Assembly: GCA_005879815.1 (NCBI GenBank)
Contig: VBKA01000012.1
Coordinates: 1-19,577 of the forward strand
Direction of reading: 5' to 3'
Length of the DNA: 19,577 nucleotides
Source of the DNA: Chloroflexota bacterium
Lineage (GTDB): Bacteria; Chloroflexota; Limnocylindria; QHBO01
A model generated the notes under the pieces. It saw only the letters and a list, made by a program, of their open reading frames with translations, was not told the origin of the DNA and did no database searches. Shown here piece after piece: positions 7,043-14,333 of this stretch. The position numbers and the translations under genes are program-made. Position 1 is the stretch's first letter; the number at the start of each line of letters is the position of its first letter.

Positions 7043-7857
7043 GCGCCGTCCCCGCCCGTGCGCGCACCGGCGCGGTCGCCCTCAGCCTGCGGCCGGCCAC
7101 GCACCTCTTCCATCGGAACTGGCTGGTCTACAAGCGGATCTGGTATCGGAGCCTGTTCTTCGGCTTCCTTCAGCCGTTCATGTTCCTCGCCGCCATGGGC
7201 CTGGGCGTCGGCGCGCTGCTGGCACGTTCCAACCCGACCGCCTTCGGCCCCGTGGGCTATATCGGCTTCCTCGGCCCGGGGCTGCTGGGCGCCACCGTCA
7301 TGCAGACAGCCAGTTTCGAGTCGACCTACCCGATCATGAACAAGATCATGTGGGGCCGGAACTACGAGGCGATCCTGTCCAGCCCGCTGAGCACCCGGAA
7401 CATCGTGCTGGGTGAGCTGGGGTGGATCGCGTTCCGCATCGCCAGCATCGCGACCATCTTCCTGACGGTGCTCGTCATCTTCGGCATCGCCAGGTCGCCG
7501 CTTGCCGTGCTGGCCATCCCGGTCGCAGGGCTCACGGGGCTCGGCTTCGCGAGCTGGCTGATCGCCTTCGCCTCGACGCAGCTCAACGACATCGGCTTTT
7601 CGTGGGTCTATCGCTTCGTGATCAATCCTCTCTTCCTCTTCAGCGGGACGTTCTTCCCGCTCACCCAGATGCCACAAGCGGTGCAGGTCTTCGCCTGGCT
7701 GACGCCGCTGTTCCACGGAGTCGAGCTTCTGCGCGGCCTGATCCTGGGCAGCCTGGACCTCGGCACGGCCCCCTGGCACCTCGCCTACCTGCTCGCCTTC
7801 TTCGGCATCGGCCTGCTGCTGGCGGATCGCTCGCTGGCGCGTCGGCTGGCTTCCTGA
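7039..7857 (+). CDS. ABC-2 type permease (NodJ/DrrB-like), first subunit
   Basis: 272-aa integral membrane subunit with about six hydrophobic segments. The first follows RNWLVYKRIWYRSLFFGFLQ (about 45-63), then segments at roughly 72-92, 130-152, 155-180, 193-215 and 250-268. The motif FLFSGTFFPL before the fifth segment and the following LTPLFHGVELLRGL are hallmarks of the NodJ/DrrB branch of ABC-2 permeases. ATG 7039 overlaps the ATPase stop by 4 nt; the frame is open further upstream only as an antiphase reading of the ATPase gene. Three bases separate its stop from the next permease. It probably pairs with that permease as a heterodimer. Confidence 0.93.
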   Translation: MSAVPARARTGAVALSLRPATHLFHRNWLVYKRIWYRSLFFGFLQPFMFLAAMGLGVGALLARSNPTAFGPVGYIGFLGPGLLGATVMQTASFESTYPIMNKIMWGRNYEAILSSPLSTRNIVLGELGWIAFRIASIATIFLTVLVIFGIARSPLAVLAIPVAGLTGLGFASWLIAFASTQLNDIGFSWVYRFVINPLFLFSGTFFPLTQMPQAVQVFAWLTPLFHGVELLRGLILGSLDLGTAPWHLAYLLAFFGIGLLLADRSLARRLAS

Positions 7858-7860
7858 CCG

Positions 7861-8682
7861 ATGGCGTCACCAGTGGCCGTCGCGACGCAGGGCGGACTGG
7901 GCCGCGCGTGGGACGTCGTCTGGCGCGCGCGGCGGCTGGTCGAGCGCAACGTCCTTGTCTACCGCCACCAGTGGATCGTGATCCTCTCCGGCGTCGCCGA
8001 GCCGATCTTCTACCTGATCGGAATCGGGATGGGCCTCGGCGGCCTGGTGAGGACTGTCGGTCTTCCCGACGGGCGCTCCATCTCGTATACCGCCTACGTG
8101 GCGCCCGCGCTGCTGGCGACGGCGGCCATGAATGGCGCCGTCTTCGAGACGATCTTCAACGTCTTCTTCAAGCTGAACTTCCGGAAGACCTACGACGGCA
8201 TCCTGGCAACGCCCATGGGCATCAGTGAAATCGCCATTGGCGAAATGTTGTGGGCGCTGATGCGCGCCTCGCTCTACGCCGTCAGCATGCTGGTGCTGAT
8301 GACTGCCCTGGGGCTCATCCTCTCGCCGTGGGCGTTGCTGACGCTACCTGTCACCCTCTTCGTGGCAGCCACCTTCAGCGCCACGGGGCTGGCCGGGACC
8401 GCCTTCCTGCGGACGGTGCAGGATTTCGACATCCCAATGGGCCTGATCGTGATGCCGATGTTCCTGTTCAGCGGCACCTTCTTCCCCATCAGCGCCTACC
8501 CGATTCCGATCCAGGTGTTCATGCAGGCCACGCCCCTCTTCCACTCCATCAGCCTCATCCGCGGCCTGACCACCGGCCTGATGGGGTTGGAGCAGGTATG
8601 GGACTTCGCCTACCTGGTCGGGTTCTTTAGTCTGGCGATGGTGATCGCCATGCGACGCATGGAGCGCAAGCTCATCAAGTAG
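7861..8682 (+). CDS. ABC-2 type permease (NodJ/DrrB-like), second subunit
   Basis: 273-aa permease, a diverged paralogue of the preceding gene product. It shares the layout of an N-terminal amphipathic region (ARRLVERNVLVYRHQW), about six membrane segments, FLFSGTFFPI and then ATPLFHSISLIRGLTTGL. One ATPase with two related permeases implies an A2BC complex exporting one substrate class. The start is ATG 7861, three bases after the previous stop. Its 3' end overlaps the convergent pgsA gene by 8 bp (8675-8682), so transcription of one can interfere with the other and there is no room for a separate terminator. Confidence 0.93.
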   Translation: MASPVAVATQGGLGRAWDVVWRARRLVERNVLVYRHQWIVILSGVAEPIFYLIGIGMGLGGLVRTVGLPDGRSISYTAYVAPALLATAAMNGAVFETIFNVFFKLNFRKTYDGILATPMGISEIAIGEMLWALMRASLYAVSMLVLMTALGLILSPWALLTLPVTLFVAATFSATGLAGTAFLRTVQDFDIPMGLIVMPMFLFSGTFFPISAYPIPIQVFMQATPLFHSISLIRGLTTGLMGLEQVWDFAYLVGFFSLAMVIAMRRMERKLIK

Positions 8683-9352
8683 GCGGGCGCTCGTCCGGTG
8701 CGGGCGGCGCGGCGCCCAGCAGCATGGGCAGCGATCCACGCAGGTAGTCGACCGCGGAGACGATCGCCAGCGCCGTGGCGGCGACCATCAACCAGAAGCC
8801 GGCCGTGCCCAGCAGGCCTTGCGCTCCGCTGCCGGCGAGTGGCCCTGCGGTCTGCGCGTCTCGCGCCAGGAGCAGGACGAACACACCCAGCAGCGTGGCC
8901 AACGTCTTGGCCTTGCCCAGCGCCCGGGCGGCGATGACGACGCTCTCCGAGGCCGCCAGCTGCCGGATGCCGCCGATCACGAGCTCACGACCCAGGATGG
9001 TGGCCGCGATCCAGGATGGGAGCAGCCCAACCTCGACCATGGCGATCATCACGCCGGCCACGAGCACCTTGTCGGCGGTGAGATCCATAAAGACCCCCAG
9101 CGAAGTGACCTGGCCGCGCGCCCGGGCAATCCTTCCATCGAATACATCGGTGACGGCTGCGACGGCGAATACCCCCGCAGCCAGTGATGCGCCGCCACGG
9201 AACGGCAGGAGGATCAGCGCCATGACCACCGGCGTGAGGGCGATGCGCGCCAGGCCCAGGAGGTTGGGAAGCGTTGTGATCCGGGCCGCGCGCGAGTCCC
9301 TTCCCCCACGGGTCCCCGCGTGAGGCTGGGTGCTCGCGCCCGCGGATCTCAC
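8675..9352 (-). CDS. pgsA: CDP-alcohol phosphatidyltransferase, probably phosphatidylglycerophosphate synthase
   Basis: 225-aa membrane enzyme that joins CDP-diacylglycerol and an alcohol, most likely glycerol-3-phosphate, releasing CMP. The full family motif D-x2-DG-x2-AR-x8-G-x3-D-x3-D is present: D69, D72, G73, A76, R77, G86, D90, D94. LPNLLGLARI near residue 28 matches the PgsA N-terminus. About five or six hydrophobic segments follow. The assignment to PgsA over phosphatidylinositol phosphate or cardiolipin synthase relies on this N-terminal motif and the neighbouring plsY. Start GTG 9352 overlaps the ptsI stop by 4 nt, so it is the last gene of the minus-strand operon. The first 25 residues are polar and may not be essential. 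Confidence 0.88.
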   Translation of the reverse strand: MRSAGASTQPHAGTRGGRDSRAARITTLPNLLGLARIALTPVVMALILLPFRGGASLAAGVFAVAAVTDVFDGRIARARGQVTSLGVFMDLTADKVLVAGVMIAMVEVGLLPSWIAATILGRELVIGGIRQLAASESVVIAARALGKAKTLATLLGVFVLLLARDAQTAGPLAGSGAQGLLGTAGFWLMVAATALAIVSAVDYLRGSLPMLLGAAPPAPDERPPT

Positions 9353-11049
9353 CCGACCGCCTCGCGCTCCCGCTCGCGCATCGACTCGAAGACCGCCCGG
9401 GCGTCCTTCGCGCTCTCGGCGTGCAGCGCGTGCCGAGCGGCCTCCTGCAGCTCGATGAGGCTCGCTCCCGCGAGCGCTCGTTTCACCGCGCCGAAGGCCC
9501 CGGCGTCCATCGAGAGCTCATCGATACCGAGCCCCGCCAGCGCCATGGCCCCGGCGGGATCACCGGCCATCTCTCCGCAGACCGCCACCGGGATGCCCGC
9601 CGCGTGGCCGCCCTCGACAACCCCGCGAATGGCACGCAGCACCGCGGGATGCAGCGGATCCTGCCGATCGGCGAGGCCGGGATTCGTGCGATCGGCAGCG
9701 AGCAGGTACTGGGTCAGGTCGTTGGTGCCGATCGAGAAGAAGGCCACCTCGGGAGCGACCAGCTCCGCGATCAGGGCCAGCGAGGGAATCTCGACCATGA
9801 TCCCCACCTTGGGCTGCACGGCCACGGTGCGCCCGAACGCGGCGAGTGCGACCAGCTCGTGGAGCCGATACACGTCCGAGAGGTCCGCGACCATGGGTGC
9901 CATGATCCAGGGCTGCCGCCCGGTCCGCTCCCCCGCGCCAAGGATGGCGCGCAGCTGGGTGAGGACCAGTGCCTCGTGCCCCGCGTCGGCCAGGCGCAGG
10001 GCTCGAACGCCGAGGAACGGATTCTCCTCGCGCGGCAACGGCAGGTACGGCAGGTCCTTGTCGCCACCCAGGTCGATCAACCGGATCACGACCGGCCGCG
10101 CCCCGAAGGCCTCCAGCACCCGCGTATAGGCCGCGGTCTGGGTCGCCTCGTCGGGTGCCGTGGCGCGGCCCATGAACATGAACTCGGTGCGGAACAGGCC
10201 TACCCCCTCCGCGCCGCCATCGATCGCGCGCTTGGCATCGTCGGGTTGACCGATGTTGGCCCCCAGCATGAGCCGATGCCCGTCGGCGGTCTGCAGGGGA
10301 CGTCCTCGCAGTTCGGCATCGGCGCCCGCCTGCGCGTTGGCTGCTGCGCTGCGTCGTTCGACTTCGGCAAGAGTCTCGGCGTCCGGATCGATGAAGAGCT
10401 CCCCCGTGGTGCCGTCGACGACGATCTCGCGCCCGCCCTGGGCCGCCTCGAGCAGGCCGCGCGCGCCGACCACGGCTGGAATGCCGAGCGCCCGCGACAG
10501 GATCGCGGCGTGCGCCGTCCGCGAGCCTGCCTCCAGGGCGACGCCCGCGAGGAGCGCCGGATCGAGCTCGGCGGTGATGGACGGTGGGAGGTCGAAGGCG
10601 ACCGCGATCGATCGCTCCTCGAGGCGCGGCGGTTGCTCGCCGCGCAGGATCCGGGCGATCCGCGCCGCAACGTCGCGGACGTCGGCGGCGCGAGCGGCCA
10701 GGATCTCGTCATCGAGGGCCGCAAGGATCGAGGCCGCCTGCTCGCCGGCATTCCGGACGGCCTCCTCCGCGGACGCGCCCTGGTCGATCGCCTGACGAGC
10801 GACGTCGAGCAGCTCGGGATCCTGGGCCATCAGGGCCTGCGCGCCAAAGATCTCCGACTCGTCTTCCCGGCCTCCTGCCCGCAGCCGCTGCTGCAGCGAC
10901 TCGAGCTCGGCGGCGGCTTGCTCGGCTGCCTGGTCCAGACCGATTTCGGGGCCACGTGAGCCTTCGGTACCGGCACGCTCAGGCAGGCGCCAGATCCGCG
11001 CGTGGGCGACACCCGGAGCGGCCGGAACGCCGCGCAGTGACGCCTTCAT
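9349..11049 (-). CDS. ptsI: Phosphoenolpyruvate-protein phosphotransferase (PTS enzyme I)
   Basis: 566-aa cytoplasmic enzyme that takes phosphate from phosphoenolpyruvate and passes it to HPr. The HPr-binding/phosphohistidine region carries GSRTAHAAILSRALGIPAVVG with active His180. The PEP-binding domain shows GLFRTEF (284-290), the VEIPS region (419-423), GTNDLTQY (441-448) and catalytic Cys491 in VCGEMAGDP, so the enzyme looks complete. ATG 11049 overlaps the ptsH stop by 4 nt. No EII sugar permease or DhaM-type acceptor is encoded in the window, so the final phosphate acceptor is unknown here. It lies between plsY and pgsA in an operon otherwise devoted to membrane functions. Confidence 0.95.
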   Translation of the reverse strand: MKASLRGVPAAPGVAHARIWRLPERAGTEGSRGPEIGLDQAAEQAAAELESLQQRLRAGGREDESEIFGAQALMAQDPELLDVARQAIDQGASAEEAVRNAGEQAASILAALDDEILAARAADVRDVAARIARILRGEQPPRLEERSIAVAFDLPPSITAELDPALLAGVALEAGSRTAHAAILSRALGIPAVVGARGLLEAAQGGREIVVDGTTGELFIDPDAETLAEVERRSAAANAQAGADAELRGRPLQTADGHRLMLGANIGQPDDAKRAIDGGAEGVGLFRTEFMFMGRATAPDEATQTAAYTRVLEAFGARPVVIRLIDLGGDKDLPYLPLPREENPFLGVRALRLADAGHEALVLTQLRAILGAGERTGRQPWIMAPMVADLSDVYRLHELVALAAFGRTVAVQPKVGIMVEIPSLALIAELVAPEVAFFSIGTNDLTQYLLAADRTNPGLADRQDPLHPAVLRAIRGVVEGGHAAGIPVAVCGEMAGDPAGAMALAGLGIDELSMDAGAFGAVKRALAGASLIELQEAARHALHAESAKDARAVFESMREREREAVG

Positions 11050-11333
11050 CCGCCGATCGCCTCGCCGAGGCCCGCCTCCACCATCTCGCGGAGCGTGCGC
11101 ACCGCCTCATCGGCGTCCTCGCCGTCCGCGCTGATGCGGATGGTGTGCCCGTGCGACACGCCCAGGCCGAGCACGCCGAGCATGCTCTTGGCGGCTGCCG
11201 ACCGCTCCGCGTCGCGCGTGAGGTTGACGACCCGGATGTCGGACTTGAAGCCCGTCGCGGCCTTGACGAAGGTTGCGGCGGGACGGGCATGGAGCCCGGA
11301 CGGATTGCGGAGCTCGATCGTCGTCTCAGCCAT
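11046..11333 (-). CDS. ptsH: PTS phosphocarrier protein HPr
   Basis: 95-aa phosphocarrier. His15 in PSGLHARPAATF is the EI-phosphorylated residue and sits exactly at the classical position. Ser50 in AKSMLGVLGLG corresponds to the regulatory serine (Ser46) of Gram-positive HPr proteins, so regulation by an HPr kinase is possible, though none is visible. The start is ATG 11333 (MAETTIELR); the frame continues nine codons upstream into plsY but the conserved fold begins at this Met. The gene overlaps plsY by 8 nt and ptsI by 4 nt. Length is slightly above the usual 85-90 because of a few residues inserted before the Ser loop. Confidence 0.95.
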   Translation of the reverse strand: MAETTIELRNPSGLHARPAATFVKAATGFKSDIRVVNLTRDAERSAAAKSMLGVLGLGVSHGHTIRISADGEDADEAVRTLREMVEAGLGEAIGG

Positions 11334-11964
11334 CGCCTCGAAGCGCCTCCTTCTCCCCAAGCCTGCGCTCGGTCCCCGTCCGCAGCCGCTCGATGTTGTC
11401 GGCGTGGGCGAGCGTGATCAGGATCGCCGCTGCCGCCGCGTATCCCACCGCCGCGATCGTACCCGCACCGGTCGCGGCGAGAACCCCGGTGGCGACCGGC
11501 GCCAGCAGCGCACCGCTGATCGAGGCGAGGCTGACGTAGCGCCAGCGCCAGATCACCGCAACGACGACGGGTGCCAGCACGGCGACTGCCAGCGGCGCGA
11601 GCGCCAACAGCCCCCCGGCTGCCGTCGCCACGCCTCGCCCCCCGCGAAACCCGATAAACGCCGAGCGGATGTGACCGATGATCGCCGCCACTCCACTGCC
11701 GGCCGCGATCCAGCCGGCGCCCGGGCCACGGTAGAGCCAGGCCGCAAGCAGCACCGCAGCGATCCCCTTGGCGAGATCCAGCAGGAACACTGCCGCCGCA
11801 CCACCCGGGCCGACGGTGCGCAGAAGGTTCGTCGCGCCCGTTCGCCCGGAACCAGCGCGTCGAGGATCGACGCCCGCTACGAAACCAATCAATACCCCGA
11901 AGGGGATCGCGCCGATCAGGTAGCCGGCTGCCAGCGCCGCCAGGGCGGCTGGAAGGTTGGTCAC
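11326..11964 (-). CDS. plsY: Glycerol-3-phosphate acyltransferase PlsY
   Basis: 212-aa integral membrane acyltransferase that uses acyl-phosphate to acylate glycerol-3-phosphate, the first step to phosphatidic acid. Family motifs: GYLIGAIPFGVLIG in the first membrane segment, GSGRTGATNLLR at 38-49, DLAKG at 63-67, GH at 97-98 and FRGGRGVAT at 106-114, with the late DNIERL motif before the C-terminus. The usual proline after GHxx appears to be replaced (GHIRSAF), a small deviation. The start is GTG 11964. It lies 16 nt after the small membrane protein gene and overlaps ptsH by 8 nt. With pgsA at the end of the same operon it frames the PTS genes with phospholipid synthesis. Confidence 0.95.
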   Translation of the reverse strand: MTNLPAALAALAAGYLIGAIPFGVLIGFVAGVDPRRAGSGRTGATNLLRTVGPGGAAAVFLLDLAKGIAAVLLAAWLYRGPGAGWIAAGSGVAAIIGHIRSAFIGFRGGRGVATAAGGLLALAPLAVAVLAPVVVAVIWRWRYVSLASISGALLAPVATGVLAATGAGTIAAVGYAAAAAILITLAHADNIERLRTGTERRLGEKEALRGDG

Positions 11965-11980
11965 ATCCCGCGCGAAGGGT

Positions 11981-12346
11981 TCAGCGCTGACCGGCGCTGC
12001 GGCCGTCGGCTGGGTGAGCGCCCGTCCGGCGCCGCCACACGACGAATCCGAGCGTCACCGCCAGCCAGGCCAGGCCGGCGCCGAGTCCGGCCAGGAGTGC
12101 CGGGCCGACACCACTCGGCCAGGCAAGGGAGAAACCCAGCAGGAACGCCGCGGCGCCGCCTCCAAACACGACCCAGCCGGTGCGACCGCCTAGCAGCGAG
12201 GTGGACCCGCCGCCGCGGGCGGCCGGGCTGCGTCGCGTGCGCTGGCGCTCCATCCGCGCCCGAGCAGCGGCCGTGGCCGCCGGAGGTGCGTAGGGGTCCT
12301 GGTTCTTCGTCAGGCGCCGGTACGCGCGGCGCTCCGAGCGTGACAT
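11981..12346 (-). CDS. Small membrane protein with basic N-terminus, function unknown
   Basis: 121 aa, no recognised family. The N-terminal 45 residues are strongly basic (MSRSERRAYRRLTKNQDPYAPP, then an Arg-rich linker) and cytoplasmic by the positive-inside rule. Two membrane segments follow at about 56-76 and 82-104, with WRRR after the second. It lies 12 nt downstream of ndh and 16 nt upstream of plsY on the same strand, so it is probably co-transcribed. It may also have its own leaderless promoter, since TAGACT ends 9 nt before ATG 12346 and overlaps the ndh stop codon. No Shine-Dalgarno sequence precedes the start. Confidence 0.75.
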   Translation of the reverse strand: MSRSERRAYRRLTKNQDPYAPPAATAAARARMERQRTRRSPAARGGGSTSLLGGRTGWVVFGGGAAAFLLGFSLAWPSGVGPALLAGLGAGLAWLAVTLGFVVWRRRTGAHPADGRSAGQR

Positions 12347-12355
12347 GGCCGGCTG

Positions 12356-12361
12356 AGTCTA
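12356..12361 (-). promoter_or_regulatory. Candidate leaderless -10 overlapping the ndh stop codon
   Basis: On the minus strand TAGACT begins with the TAG stop of ndh and ends 9 nt before ATG 12346. It is the same hexamer as found before lipA. It could give the plsY-ptsHI-pgsA group independent expression, or be chance since TAG is fixed by the stop codon. Confidence 0.35.
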
Positions 12362-13711
12362 GTCGCTCGTATCGCGATCCCGCACCGGTGCCCGCCGGCG
12401 GCCAGTCGAACCGAGAGCGCTGGACGCGTCCTCAACCTTCAGCTGTACGGGATCGGTCCCGAAGAGGGCGGTGAGGACCCAGTCGAGACCGACACGGACC
12501 TTGCGGTTGATGCCAGGGACCCGGGACCAGTAGTAGCCGCGCCACATGAACCAGGCGATCCAGCCACGGACACGGATGCCGAAGACGACGCCCACCCCTG
12601 TGTGGTGGCCGATCGAGGCGAGGGTGCCGATGGTCCGATAGCGATACGGCGAGAGCGGCCGTCCGTCGATGCGCGCCACGATGTTGGCCGCCAGGCGTTT
12701 CGCCTCGCGAACGGCGTTCTGCGCCGTCGGTGCGAACGGCCGCCCATCGGGATCCTCGACATTGGGGATCACCGCGCAGTCGCCGATCGCAAAGGCGGTG
12801 GAGCGACTGGTCTCCATGGTGGGCCTGGTCTTGACGCGCCCTGCATGGTCGACCTCGACCCCGGACCTGGCCACCATCGGGGCCGGCCGGACGCCTCCGG
12901 TCCAGACGACTGTCCGAGTCGGGATCACCTCGCCCTCTCCGATGACCACCTCCGCCTCGCGAACCTCGCGAATCGGCGTTCCGAGGCGCACCTCGAATCC
13001 ACGACGCTCGAGGCGTTGGCGGGCGAACGCGCCCATCTCCGGCGGCAGCTCGGCCAGGACCTCGTTCTTGAGCTCGACCAGGTAGGTGTGAATGTCCCCC
13101 TCGCCGATCTTGGGGTAGTAATGGCGACGCACGCGGCGCACGAAGTCCTCCAGCTCGCCCGCGGTCTCGACGCCCGACAGCCCGGCTCCCCCGACCACGA
13201 AGGTCAGGTCCGCCTGCCGGATGCGCGGATCGTCCTCCAGCTCGGCGCGCTCCAGCATCTCGATCACCCGGTTGCGCAGGCCAAAGGCGTCGGCCAGCGT
13301 CTTCATGCCGACCGCGTGCTCCTCGAGACCGGGAATGCCGAAGGTGTGCGTGATCCCGCCCAGCGCCAGGACCAGGGTGTCGTACTGCAGGCGATGCGGG
13401 TCGCCGTCGCCGCCCATGACGGTGACCACGTGGCCCTGGGTGTCGATCGCTTCAACATCGGCGGTGATGCACCAGGTCGACTGGTGATGAAGCATGCCGC
13501 GCAGCGGCATGACGACATGGCGGGGCTCGAGGACGCCGGAGCAGACCTCCGGCAGCAGCGGCGTGAAGAGCATGAAGTTGTCGCGGCTGACGAGCCAGAT
13601 CTCGACGTCGCGTCGCTTCCCCAGGCGCCGCTCGAGGGCTTGCGCGGTCATGACCCCGGCGAATCCCCCGCCCAGGATCAGGACGCGATGCGGTCGTTGG
13701 GCGGAGCTCAC
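12359..13711 (-). CDS. ndh: NAD(P)/FAD-dependent oxidoreductase, type II NADH dehydrogenase
   Basis: 450-aa non-proton-pumping NADH:quinone oxidoreductase of the inner face of the membrane. The FAD-binding GGGFAG is at 14-19, the NADH-binding motif VVGGAGLSGVETAGE at 172-186, and the second flavin motif AIGDCA at 308-313, followed by the quinone-site region APTAQNAVREAKRLA (327-341). The C-terminal part (about 365-400) is hydrophobic and aromatic (WIAWFMWRGYYW), as expected for membrane attachment. Domain order and length are normal. The start is GTG 13711, preceded by CACCAT 7 nt upstream and no Shine-Dalgarno sequence. It is the first gene of the minus-strand run that continues through pgsA. 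Confidence 0.93.
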   Translation of the reverse strand: MSSAQRPHRVLILGGGFAGVMTAQALERRLGKRRDVEIWLVSRDNFMLFTPLLPEVCSGVLEPRHVVMPLRGMLHHQSTWCITADVEAIDTQGHVVTVMGGDGDPHRLQYDTLVLALGGITHTFGIPGLEEHAVGMKTLADAFGLRNRVIEMLERAELEDDPRIRQADLTFVVGGAGLSGVETAGELEDFVRRVRRHYYPKIGEGDIHTYLVELKNEVLAELPPEMGAFARQRLERRGFEVRLGTPIREVREAEVVIGEGEVIPTRTVVWTGGVRPAPMVARSGVEVDHAGRVKTRPTMETSRSTAFAIGDCAVIPNVEDPDGRPFAPTAQNAVREAKRLAANIVARIDGRPLSPYRYRTIGTLASIGHHTGVGVVFGIRVRGWIAWFMWRGYYWSRVPGINRKVRVGLDWVLTALFGTDPVQLKVEDASSALGSTGRRRAPVRDRDTSD

Positions 13712-13718
13712 GGTGCCT

Positions 13719-13724
13719 ATGGTG
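13719..13724 (-). promoter_or_regulatory. Candidate leaderless -10 of ndh
   Basis: On the minus strand CACCAT ends 7 nt before GTG 13711. The 16 bases from this hexamer through the start codon match the aceE counterpart at 12 of 16 positions, sharing ACCATAGG and CGTG. Confidence 0.4.
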
Positions 13725-13773
13725 CCACCCGCCGCACAAACGGCTGCCGTACCCCCGCGCGGCGCTGGACAGG

Positions 13774-14259
13774 GTGGGTACCGTTAACGCGGTCGTATCC
13801 ACGAACGTCGACGATGATCCCGCCAGCTCAGTGACCTGGACGCGCATCGACGACGCGACCAGCCCAAATCAGTTCGTGAGCTCGATCCATGTCGATCCCA
13901 CGAATGGGAACCACGCGTGGATCTCGTACAGCGGGTACAACGCCAACACGCCGGCGACACCCGGCCATCTGTTCGAGGTCACCTTCAATCCGGGGACGTC
14001 GACGGCGACCTGGACGGATCGGTCCTACAACTGGGGCGATCTGCCCGCCAACGACGTGGCCGTTGACTCCGCGACCGGCGACATGTACGCCGCGTCGGAT
14101 TTCGGCGTCTCCATGCTCCCTGCTGGGACGACCTCGTGGGTGCTCGCCGGAAGCGGGATGCCTAACGTCGAAGTGGCTGGGCTCACCATCCTGCCCGAGT
14201 CGCGAATCCTGTACGCGGCATCGCACGGGCTCAGTGCCTGGCGCCTGACGCTGCCCTAG
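13774..14259 (+). pseudogene. C-terminal remnant of a BNR/sialidase-like beta-propeller protein
   Basis: A 161-aa frame that looks like only the last propeller blades of a much larger secreted protein. VTWTRID (about 20-26), VSSIHVDPTNGNHAW (35-49), SGYNANTPATPGHLFEV (53-69), TATWTDRS (77-84), TGDMYAASDFGVSML (101-115) and VEVAGLTILPESRILYAASHGLSAWRL (132-158) match the pattern, from memory, at the C-terminus of large sialidase/sortilin-like proteins of 700 aa or more. There is no signal peptide and no strong start. The best start is GTG 13774, yet the frame stays open upstream through at least 13681, where it lies antisense to ndh and shows no family resemblance. The 5' part therefore seems lost by deletion. 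A strong hairpin follows. It could alternatively be expressed as a short cytoplasmic protein. Confidence 0.65.
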
Positions 14260-14278
14260 CCGCACCGAAGCCTTGGTC

Positions 14279-14306
14279 GGAGGAGCCGCAGCCATGCGGC
14301 TCCTCC
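14279..14306 (+). terminator. Strong hairpin, probable transcription terminator
   Basis: Perfect 12-bp stem GGAGGAGCCGCA / TGCGGCTCCTCC with a GCCA loop, 20 nt after the propeller remnant stop and 28 nt before aceE. There is no T-run, only CTCATTCAT after it, which is common in high-GC genomes. It would insulate aceE from upstream transcription. Confidence 0.7.
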
Positions 14307-14320
14307 CTCATTCATCGGGC

Positions 14321-14326
14321 TACCAT
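14321..14326 (+). promoter_or_regulatory. Candidate leaderless -10 of aceE
   Basis: TACCAT ends 7 nt before GTG 14334; no Shine-Dalgarno sequence lies between. It sits just after the hairpin at 14279-14306, so initiation would begin at or next to the start codon. No -35 consensus is visible. Confidence 0.5.
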
Positions 14327-14333
14327 AGGTTTC

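Noticed and set aside
9421..10959. Plus-strand open frame of 512 codons opposite ptsI
   Set aside because: Antisense shadow of enzyme I, with Arg/Gly/His-rich sequence and no recognisable motif.
12602..13834. Plus-strand open frame of 410 codons opposite ndh
   Set aside because: Antisense shadow of a conserved flavoprotein gene; no domain signal.
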